Of a stretch of 8,851 nucleotides of DNA, positions 1-5,002 are shown in pieces (position 1 is the first letter of the stretch; each line of letters starts with the position of its first letter). The position numbers and the translations under genes are program-made. The notes below the pieces were generated by a model. The model saw nothing but the letters and a program-made list of their open reading frames with translations, did no database searches and had not been told where the DNA came from. The stretch is from Thermoflexibacter sp. (lineage in GTDB: Bacteria; Bacteroidota; Bacteroidia; Cytophagales; Thermoflexibacteraceae), in assembly GCA_025455345.1 (NCBI GenBank), contig JALOMS010000233.1, positions 1 to 8,851 of the forward strand. Reading direction: 5' to 3'.

Positions 1-2
1 TA

Positions 3-926
3 TTTGATGGTAAATCGCTAAAAGGCTGGCACAATTACCTGAAAAAAGACGTTTCTGCAAAATGGAAAATAGAAAATGAAGCCTTGTTTTTAAGTGAGGC
101 AGGAGCAGGTAATCTATTGACAGACAAGCAATACGAAAATTTTGTACTTTCCATAGAATGGAAAATTGCTAAAAATGGCAATAGCGGCGTGATGTATAGG
201 GTGATAGAAGATAACTTGTACGTAGAGCCGTATTTTACAGGAATGGAAATGCAAATTTTGGACGATACGGGACACCCCGACGCAGTCAGAGGTGAGAGAG
301 GAACGCATAGGGCAGGCGCGCTTTATGACCTTTTCCCTCCTGCCGACTTTGAGGCGGTCAAACCCGTAGGAGAGTGGAATCATGCTCAGATTGTATTGAA
401 TAACAATCATTTAGAGCATTGGTTGAATGGCAAAAAAGTAGTGGATTGCGACTTGAAAGGAGAACTTTGGGAAAAGGCTTTGGCAGACAGCAAGTTCAAT
501 GGCTGGTACGACTTTGGAAAGCATACCAAAGGACATATTGCATTGCAAGACCACGGAGATAAGGTATGGTTTAGAAATATCAAAATCAAAGAATTGAAAA
601 GTAGTGGAAAACAAACTTCGAAGATAATACGCAATATCCCTACCATAGATTCTCTTACACTTGCTTCTTATACAGGTTCTTACGAATTGGACAAGAATCC
701 TTTGGGTTTGCAAACTGTTACTATTTTTGTGAAAGAAGGTAAATTATACAGCCAAATTAACAAAGCAATCACAAGTGAACTCCTGCCGTTGCCCATCCAA
801 CACCAATTTTTAGGGCTTGCCACAGGTGTTACCTTTATTTTTAGCCCTACTGTTCAAGGAAAAGTAGAAAAATTCACTTTTTGGGTAGGAAAAACGGCAC
901 AGTTGGCAGGGAAAAGGATAGAATGA
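3..926 (+). CDS. DUF1080 / 3-keto-disaccharide hydrolase-family protein, 5'-truncated by the window edge
   Basis: The open frame enters from the left edge (first full codon at 3) and begins with FDGKSLKGWHNY, the usual opening of the DUF1080 domain, so only the N-terminal leader (probably a signal peptide) is missing. The family motif EMQILDDTGHPDA lies at about 246-284, followed by RAGALYDLFPP and GHIALQDHGDKVWFRNIKIKEL. DUF1080 is a concanavalin-like beta-sandwich found in secreted carbohydrate-active proteins; some members cleave 3-keto-glycosides. The standard domain ends near nt 600. From about 645 to the stop there is an extra ~90-residue segment (LASYTGSYEL, IFVKEGKLYSQI, FTFWVG) that resembles the small beta domain (DUF3471-like) found behind some hydrolases. 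A TTG at 84 is internal and is not the start. The gene converges on the minus-strand gene, with only 30 bp between the stops. Family call is firm; substrate unknown. Confidence 0.9.
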   Translation, partial: FDGKSLKGWHNYLKKDVSAKWKIENEALFLSEAGAGNLLTDKQYENFVLSIEWKIAKNGNSGVMYRVIEDNLYVEPYFTGMEMQILDDTGHPDAVRGERGTHRAGALYDLFPPADFEAVKPVGEWNHAQIVLNNNHLEHWLNGKKVVDCDLKGELWEKALADSKFNGWYDFGKHTKGHIALQDHGDKVWFRNIKIKELKSSGKQTSKIIRNIPTIDSLTLASYTGSYELDKNPLGLQTVTIFVKEGKLYSQINKAITSELLPLPIQHQFLGLATGVTFIFSPTVQGKVEKFTFWVGKTAQLAGKRIE

Positions 927-956
927 ATGATGTTTAAAGAATTAGATACGAAGTCC

Positions 957-1679
957 CTATTTTGCAAGCCTATACCCTATACCTAAGTTGGCACTAAAAG
1001 GAATAATCCCAATGTCAGGCATAAAAACATTGCCTAATTTGGCAAGAGAACGGGCATAGTCGATGGTAAAATTTACATTCCACTTTTCTTTTGTATAAGT
1101 TATTGCAATTCCGTAATTAACAAATAGCAAATTTTGGGAAAACCAACCACTCTGGGGCATAGCGTAATTGCCATCATTATTGGGGTACAAATCTTGAAAT
1201 GCTTTTTTTGCATATTCCTTGTGCGTGATATGGACAAAAGGACGGTAGTCGAGTGCCAAGTGTCCTGCAAAAGCCCAAGTCTTTTTGCGGTACATGGGGT
1301 ATAAATCTAATCGTAAACCATGGTTAAAAAATCGACCATTAATATCTTCTGTATGATAAAAACCATATTTTAACCTGCTCAAAATGTGCCAGTTGTTTTT
1401 TATTTCTGCCAAATAACTTGCGCCCAAAGATACATCAATGTCTAATTGACTTTGTGAAAAAAGAGGAAATGCCAAAGACGCACCTATTCCTATGGGTTTC
1501 CCTTTGATTTTTACTTTTTCTACGCGCATGAGATAATCAAACCCCATAGAGAGAGCTGGATTGGCGGTGAATTGGACTTGTGCAGTTTGCCTGGCATTTT
1601 GTAGTAGTCCAAAATGGTTTTGAGCTTGGCTTATTAAAGCTAAAAATGATAGTGAAAAAATGAATATTGCTGTCTTCAT
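957..1679 (-). CDS. Exported outer-membrane beta-barrel-like protein, function unknown
   Basis: A 240-residue protein starting MKTAIFIFSLSFLALISQAQ, a clear type I signal peptide with probable cleavage after Ala19 (SQA|Q). The mature part is rich in alternating hydrophobic/aromatic stretches (IGIGASLAFPLF, LDIDVSLGASYLAEI, LSRLKYGFYH, NHGLRLDLYPMYRK, FAGHLALDYRPF) and ends in a final strand, SANLGIGYRLAK, as expected for an outer-membrane beta barrel. I do not recognise a specific family. Its ATG is 2 bp downstream of the stop codon of the hydrolase gene on the same strand, so the two are almost certainly co-transcribed and probably translationally coupled, and may act on the same envelope process. 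The barrel call is inferred from the strand pattern and signal peptide, not from a named motif. Confidence 0.7.
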   Translation of the reverse strand: MKTAIFIFSLSFLALISQAQNHFGLLQNARQTAQVQFTANPALSMGFDYLMRVEKVKIKGKPIGIGASLAFPLFSQSQLDIDVSLGASYLAEIKNNWHILSRLKYGFYHTEDINGRFFNHGLRLDLYPMYRKKTWAFAGHLALDYRPFVHITHKEYAKKAFQDLYPNNDGNYAMPQSGWFSQNLLFVNYGIAITYTKEKWNVNFTIDYARSLAKLGNVFMPDIGIIPFSANLGIGYRLAK

Positions 1680-1681
1680 GG

Positions 1682-2665
1682 TTAATAGGCTTTTAAATAA
1701 TTTTTTAACTCACGCATGACTTCCTCATATTGCTCCACATTCATTCGGTGTCCTGCATTTTTGATTTCTACTATTTTTGCATTTCTAAAATGCGGCTTAG
1801 TATATTGATTCTGCACTTCATATCCCAGAGAACTGCAAGACCCTCCCAAAACCAAAACTGGTTCTTGAAAATTATCAATTCCGTTTCTAAAATCATAGGT
1901 AAAGCCCGTGGTCAATGGATTGCCCAAGCGTTTGTTGCGGATATGCTCTACCAAACCGCCTACGCGATGAATGAGCCATTCTGGGGGATTTCTATCCGAG
2001 CAGTGATAAGCGCGTGTCATTGAGCTTTTTAGAATCATCATTGCCCTGTAATCCAATACGGCATGGTCTTGAATAGAAAGAGCCTGACCTTGTCGTGCCA
2101 TACTGTTCCAATCTGCGTTGAAATAGCTAAATTCTACAATTTGCTGATACAGTTCTTTCATGTCTGCACCTGTGAGGGGGATAGGCTCCATCACTACCAA
2201 TTGTGCTACTTGGTTGGGGTTTTTGGCAGTAAAAAGCGTGGCAACTCCTCCTCCCCACGAGTGTCCAATGATGGTTATTTTCTCATTTGGGGCATATACT
2301 TCTTTGATTTGCTTGATTTCATCAATGGCATATTCAAGGGTAAATTCTCCTTCTGTGATTCTTTCTGAAAGCCCACAACCTCTTTGGTCCCAAATAATTA
2401 CGTGATACTTTTCAGACAAACCTTCGCATAGATTGCGGTAGGCTCGTGTGTCTGTATAGCTTCCATGCAAGAAAAACAATTTGGGAGAAGTGGGATTGCC
2501 AAAAGTCCGCAAGTGGACAAGCCTATTTTGCCCTGCTACATTAATTTTTAGATTAGGTAGGCGACTGTCTTGGTCGACAGTAGGAGGTACTAATACGCCT
2601 ATATCACTAATATTTTGGCAAGAAAAAGTAAAGAAAATAAGATAAACAAACAGAATATTTCTCAT
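1682..2665 (-). CDS. Alpha/beta hydrolase with lipoprotein-like leader (prolyl-aminopeptidase-like group)
   Basis: A 327-residue alpha/beta hydrolase-1 fold protein. Visible landmarks are the oxyanion-loop motif FFLHGSY (His67-Gly68), WDQRGCGLS (residues 92-100, typical of the proline iminopeptidase/epoxide hydrolase branch), the nucleophile elbow GHSWGG (Ser136) and the terminal histidine in NAGH (His306). The usual acid position after strand 6, normally G..D, reads LVLGGSCSSLGYE (271-283) and has no aspartate; Glu283 is the nearest acidic residue. The N-terminus is hydrophobic and ends FTFSC (Cys16). This is a plausible but non-standard lipobox, because Thr rather than Leu precedes the Cys at -3, so envelope location is likely and lipidation uncertain. 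It lies between the Crp/Fnr-type regulator (60 bp upstream) and the barrel-like gene (2 bp downstream). Substrate cannot be told. Confidence 0.85.
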   Translation of the reverse strand: MRNILFVYLIFFTFSCQNISDIGVLVPPTVDQDSRLPNLKINVAGQNRLVHLRTFGNPTSPKLFFLHGSYTDTRAYRNLCEGLSEKYHVIIWDQRGCGLSERITEGEFTLEYAIDEIKQIKEVYAPNEKITIIGHSWGGGVATLFTAKNPNQVAQLVVMEPIPLTGADMKELYQQIVEFSYFNADWNSMARQGQALSIQDHAVLDYRAMMILKSSMTRAYHCSDRNPPEWLIHRVGGLVEHIRNKRLGNPLTTGFTYDFRNGIDNFQEPVLVLGGSCSSLGYEVQNQYTKPHFRNAKIVEIKNAGHRMNVEQYEEVMRELKNYLKAY

Positions 2666-2685
2666 CTCTGCAATGGATTTTTATG

Positions 2686-2693
2686 CAAATTTC
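2686..2693 (-). promoter_or_regulatory. Weak -7-like box ahead of the hydrolase
   Basis: On the minus strand this reads GAAATTTG, matching TAnnTTTG at all fixed positions except the first. No TTG sits at the usual -33 distance. If it is used, the start site would be near 2681 and the FNR-like palindrome would be centred about 41-42 bp upstream of it, the classic position for an activator that replaces the -33 contact. Low confidence; the hydrolase may simply be read through from the regulator gene. Confidence 0.25.
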
Positions 2694-2713
2694 CGTGATA
2701 CAGATGAAAAAAG

Positions 2714-2731
2714 CATTGACAAAAATCAATG
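2714..2731. promoter_or_regulatory. FNR-like inverted repeat upstream of the hydrolase gene
   Basis: A perfect inverted repeat, CATTGA-CAAAAA-TCAATG. Its core TTGAC-AAAA-ATCAA differs by one base from the FNR-type consensus TTGAT-N4-ATCAA. It overlaps the stop codon of the Crp/Fnr-family gene and is centred 57 bp before the hydrolase ATG. The neighbouring regulator has the FNR-type E..SR recognition residues, which makes self-encoded binding plausible. Binding is inferred, not shown. Confidence 0.4.
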
Positions 2732-3316
2732 AACGTATTGTTTTTTCTCAATTTTTCGCTTGATTCTACTCAATGTTTCTGGCGCAATTCCCATGATAGA
2801 GGCAATGTAGTACTGGGGTACTCGGTGCGCCAAAGGAGCTAATATTTTATTTAACCGTAAGTATCTCTCCTCAATGGTTTCAGAATAAATAATTTCTAAA
2901 CGCTCTACCGCCTGAACGTAAAGCATTTCGGCAATGAGGCGACCTAATTTTTGCCCTTCGGCAATATTTTTATACAAAACTTGCATTTTTTCTTCTGATA
3001 GAAGTAACAATTCGGAAGGCTCAACGGCTTCTATGCAAACTTTGGAAGGCTTTTTTGCCAAAAGGCTTGGGTAATCCGTAATTAATTTACCTTCGGAGAT
3101 TAAATCTACGGTGATTTCTTTGTTAGGGGTAGGAATATACATTCGGACTAAGCCCGTTTGGACGAAAGCAACGTGTTTGCAGACTTGCCCCGCTTGGAGA
3201 AAGAACTCATTGGTAGCTAACTTTTTGATAGTGAGGTAGCTTTCATACTCCTCCCATTCCTTATAAGAAATTTTGATAAAATTTTCTATTAATTTTCTGT
3301 ATGCAAGCACATTCAT
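2726..3316 (-). CDS. Crp/Fnr-family transcriptional regulator
   Basis: A 196-residue regulator with an N-terminal cyclic-nucleotide-binding-type beta roll (about 25-115, containing FLQAGQVCKHVAFVQTGLVR) and a C-terminal winged-helix region with IASIMGIAPETLSRIKR (about 171-187). The recognition helix carries ETLSR (Glu180, Ser183, Arg184), the E..SR pattern of FNR-type proteins rather than the CRP pattern RE..GR. No FNR-like N-terminal cysteine cluster is present, so it is not an oxygen-sensing FeS protein of the E. coli type, and the ligand is unknown. The size is typical of the many short Bacteroidota Crp/Fnr proteins. It is divergent from the NAD(P)H oxidoreductase at 3427 and upstream of the hydrolase on its own strand, so both are candidate targets. 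Family call is secure; physiological signal unknown. Confidence 0.9.
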   Translation of the reverse strand: MNVLAYRKLIENFIKISYKEWEEYESYLTIKKLATNEFFLQAGQVCKHVAFVQTGLVRMYIPTPNKEITVDLISEGKLITDYPSLLAKKPSKVCIEAVEPSELLLLSEEKMQVLYKNIAEGQKLGRLIAEMLYVQAVERLEIIYSETIEERYLRLNKILAPLAHRVPQYYIASIMGIAPETLSRIKRKIEKKQYVH

Positions 3317-3340
3317 CGGGTTTGTTTAAGATGATTTATT

Positions 3341-3348
3341 CAAATGTA
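3341..3348 (-). promoter_or_regulatory. -7 promoter box of the Crp/Fnr-type gene
   Basis: On the minus strand the sequence is TACATTTG, a perfect match to the Bacteroidota -7 consensus TAnnTTTG, about 25 bp before the regulator ATG. This gives an A-rich leader of roughly 20 nt. No clear TTG is present at the -33 distance, so the promoter may need an activator or be weak. Confidence 0.45.
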
Positions 3349-3370
3349 TTAAAAAAACATGGTTATCATT

Positions 3371-3381
3371 GTAAGTTACTT
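3371..3381. promoter_or_regulatory. Small palindrome midway between two divergent promoters
   Basis: GTAA-G-TTAC overlaps AAGT-T-ACTT in the 110 bp between the divergent regulator and oxidoreductase genes. Its centre (3375) is equidistant from the two -7 boxes, at about -40 from each predicted start. The arms are short, so this could be chance; it is listed as a possible operator for the divergent pair. Confidence 0.2.
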
Positions 3382-3401
3382 TAATTTGGAAAATTCTTCT
3401 G

Positions 3402-3409
3402 TATTTTTG
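3402..3409 (+). promoter_or_regulatory. -7-like promoter box of the flavodoxin-fold oxidoreductase
   Basis: TATTTTTG matches TAnnTTTG fully. It ends 17 bp before the ATG at 3427, so the leader would be only about 10-13 nt, and no TTG lies 19-21 bp upstream. The match is exact but the short leader lowers confidence. Confidence 0.3.
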
Positions 3410-3426
3410 GGAAAAACAGACTTAAC

Positions 3427-3996
3427 ATGAAAATTTATCTTTTGCTTGCTCACCCCGACAGTGATAGTTTCAATGGGAAAATAGCGCAGGCTTACTACGA
3501 ATCCGCACTCAGCAAAGGGCATGAAGTAAGATTTCAGAAATTAGGAGAAATGAAGTTTGACCCTATCTTGTGGAAAGGCTACAAGGTGATTCAGGAACTC
3601 GAGCCAGATTTGAAACAAGCGCAAGAGCATATATTGTGGTGTGAAAAATGGGTGATTGTCTATCCTATTTGGTGGGGTTCACTGCCCGCACTGCTCAAAG
3701 GCTTCTTAGATAGAACCTTATACTCTGGTTTTGCTTATAAGTATCATCAAAATGACCCTTTGTGGGACAAACTTCTCAAAGGGCGTTCCGCAGAGCTAAT
3801 TACTACCTGCGATGCGCCGCGCTGGTGGATTTGGTGGCAGTACAGGGATAGCGATTTGAATGCTATCAAACGCGCTACCTTAGAGTTTTGTGGTTTTTCC
3901 CCAGTGAAAACAAGGCGAATCTCACGAGTGCGTTACCTGAACCAATCTGAAAAGGAGAAAATCATAGAGAAAATCGTGAAAGATATAAAACCATAA
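3427..3996 (+). CDS. NAD(P)H-dependent oxidoreductase, flavodoxin-like fold (Flavodoxin_2 / quinone-reductase family)
   Basis: A 189-residue cytoplasmic flavoprotein of the NAD(P)H:quinone oxidoreductase / KefG-MdaB-like family. The N-terminal strand and phosphate loop read LLLAHPDSDSFNGKIA (residues 5-20), the flavin-binding signature. The second signature, YPIWWGSLPALLKGFLDR (79-96), is the family's hallmark active-site loop and helix. No signal peptide or membrane segment is seen, and length is normal. Such enzymes reduce quinones or other electrophiles with a two-electron transfer from NAD(P)H via FAD or FMN; which substrate applies here cannot be told. It is divergent from the Crp/Fnr-family gene, an arrangement that suggests control by that regulator. 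The segment RWWIWWQYRD (132-141) is unusually rich in tryptophan. Confidence 0.9.
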   Translation: MKIYLLLAHPDSDSFNGKIAQAYYESALSKGHEVRFQKLGEMKFDPILWKGYKVIQELEPDLKQAQEHILWCEKWVIVYPIWWGSLPALLKGFLDRTLYSGFAYKYHQNDPLWDKLLKGRSAELITTCDAPRWWIWWQYRDSDLNAIKRATLEFCGFSPVKTRRISRVRYLNQSEKEKIIEKIVKDIKP

Positions 3997-4034
3997 AGGG
4001 AAATCTAAAAATTTTTCAAAAATATTTTACCTAC

Positions 4035-4053
4035 TACTTTGTATTACAAGGTA
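4035..4053. promoter_or_regulatory. Candidate PadR operator overlapping the -33 box
   Basis: TACTTTGT-ATT-ACAAGGTA is an inverted repeat with 8-bp arms, a 3-bp centre and one mismatch. It covers the TTTG of the -33 element of the promoter that drives the unit containing padR. A dimeric repressor bound here would block RNA polymerase. PadR proteins typically bind such short palindromes and regulate their own genes; that this palindrome is the PadR site is inferred from position and symmetry. Confidence 0.5.
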
Positions 4054-4068
4054 ACTTTTATACATTTG
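4038..4068 (+). promoter_or_regulatory. Consensus Bacteroidota promoter of the lipocalin-like/padR/pspC operon
   Basis: TTTG (4038-4041), then 19 bp after its TTG, then TACATTTG (4061-4068). Both boxes and the spacing match the published Bacteroidota sigma consensus (TTG, N19-21, TAnnTTTG). Transcription would start near 4073, giving an AT-rich leader of about 130 nt before the ATG at 4206. This is the best promoter in the window. Confidence 0.7.
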
Positions 4069-4205
4069 TTGCGTATAAACTTATAAACATATCATTTTTA
4101 TTTTCGCTACAACGATTAATTTTCATAAATACTTCTTTTTCAGTTAATTAAATCATATCAACTTTTATTATTCTTTTATTTTTTCATGACTAATTCTTTT
4201 ATACG
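4069..4205 (+). other. AT-rich untranslated leader of the PadR operon
   Basis: About 135 bp between the predicted promoter and the first ATG. It holds no plausible gene, no recognisable riboswitch and no GC-rich stem. It is mostly T-rich on the coding strand, with repeated TTTTATT-like runs, and lacks a Shine-Dalgarno sequence, as is common in Bacteroidota. Its length is notable compared with the short leaders of the neighbours, but no specific function can be read from it. Confidence 0.4.
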
Positions 4206-4589
4206 ATGAAAAAGTATTTTTCTTCTTTGATTTTATTATTGACGGCTATGGTCGTTTTGGGGCAGGATAGACCAATGGAACAACTGCTTACACAAAATAC
4301 TTGGAAACTTCAAAAAGATGAAATGTCAGGCATGGGCAAACATTCTTCTTTAGCCAATGAAACAGAGATAAAGTTTGTTGCAGATGGCACTTGGCAATCC
4401 TCTTACCCAATAGAAGGCGTAAAATCAGGAAGTTGGAAATTAAAAAACAGTGAATTACTTGAATTCCAATTTGGGGAAGCTCATAAGAAACAAGAAGCTA
4501 AGATATTGATATTGAATGAAAGAGAGCTTTCATATAGATTCAAGCGCAAATTAGCAAGTTATACTTTGACTTGGACAGCAAACAACTAA
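4206..4589 (+). CDS. Small exported lipocalin-like protein
   Basis: A 127-residue protein with signal peptide MKKYFSSLILLLTAMVVLGQ, probable cleavage before Gln20. The mature ~108 residues have the layout of the Bacteroidota lipocalin-like domain: an early LLTQNTWKLQKDEM (W at the first strand, as in 'GTW.L'), then IKFVADGTWQSSYP, SGSWKLKNSELLEF, AKILILNERELSYRFK and a closing strand YTLTWTA. Such domains are small beta barrels thought to bind hydrophobic ligands, but no ligand can be named. There is no lipobox, so it is probably periplasmic or secreted. It is the first gene after the strong promoter, 36 bp before padR and in the same direction, so it is probably under PadR control. Confidence 0.7.
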   Translation: MKKYFSSLILLLTAMVVLGQDRPMEQLLTQNTWKLQKDEMSGMGKHSSLANETEIKFVADGTWQSSYPIEGVKSGSWKLKNSELLEFQFGEAHKKQEAKILILNERELSYRFKRKLASYTLTWTANN

Positions 4590-4625
4590 AAGTCATCAAC
4601 CACTTAACCATTTTTAAGAAATGTT

Positions 4626-4949
4626 ATGAACTTGGAAAACACACAGGTACAAATGAGAAAGGGTGTATTGGAGTTTTGTATTTTGAGTATCATTGCCAGA
4701 GGCGAGGTTTATGCCTCGGATATGCTCGAAGAACTTACCAATGCTAAAATCATGGTCGTAGAGGGAACATTGTATCCTCTACTAACGCGCTTGCGAAAAG
4801 CAGGATTGGTAGATTATAAGTGGGTAGAATCTATTGCGGGTCCTCCACGAAAATACTACACACTCACCGATACTGGGCATGAGTTCTTGAGAGGGTTGCG
4901 CCTCACTTGGAACGAATTAGTTAGCTCTACAAACAGCATCGTCAATTAA
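4626..4949 (+). CDS. PadR-family transcriptional regulator
   Basis: A 107-residue winged-helix repressor of the short PadR class. Diagnostic stretches are MRKGVLEFCILSII (10-23), GEVYASDMLEEL (26-37), VVEGTLYPLLTRLRKAGLV (44-62; the recognition helix and wing entry) and GPPRKYYTLTDTGHEFL (72-88). All the highly conserved PadR positions (the EGTLYP.L.RL and PRKYY.LT..G motifs) are intact. PadR proteins are dimeric repressors that respond to small molecules or partner proteins and often control their own operon. The gene sits between the lipocalin-like gene and the PspC-domain gene, 53 bp before the latter; this PadR-PspC pairing is common in Bacteroidota. The start at 4626 is chosen because the ATG at 4621 is followed at once by a stop. 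The likely operator is at 4035-4053. Confidence 0.93.
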   Translation: MNLENTQVQMRKGVLEFCILSIIARGEVYASDMLEELTNAKIMVVEGTLYPLLTRLRKAGLVDYKWVESIAGPPRKYYTLTDTGHEFLRGLRLTWNELVSSTNSIVN

Positions 4950-4964
4950 GTATAAAAAAACAGT

Positions 4965-4991
4965 AAACTTTGAACATCAAACTTTGAACAT
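4965..4991 (+). repeat. Tandem pair of 13-bp repeats between padR and the pspC gene
   Basis: AAACTTTGAACAT occurs twice (4965-4977 and 4979-4991), separated by one C, giving a 14-bp period just 11 bp before the ATG at 5003. Short TTTGAAC-type repeats of this kind are scattered between genes in many Bacteroidota. It could also affect translation start or be a duplicated binding site. The function is unknown; the repeat itself is exact. Confidence 0.75.
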
Positions 4992-5002
4992 AGAAAAGTT
5001 TT

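Noticed and set aside
84..86. TTG at 84 as the start of the DUF1080 gene
   Set aside because: The frame upstream is open to the window edge and encodes FDGKSLKGW, the usual beginning of the domain, so the gene starts outside the window.
2063..2405. Plus-strand open frames opposite the hydrolase gene
   Set aside because: They overlap the conserved GHSWGG and DQRG coding region in antisense and show no family features.
3997..4034. Terminator after the flavodoxin-fold gene
   Set aside because: The stretch contains only A- and T-runs (AAAAATTTTT) with no GC-containing stem, so no terminator is called.
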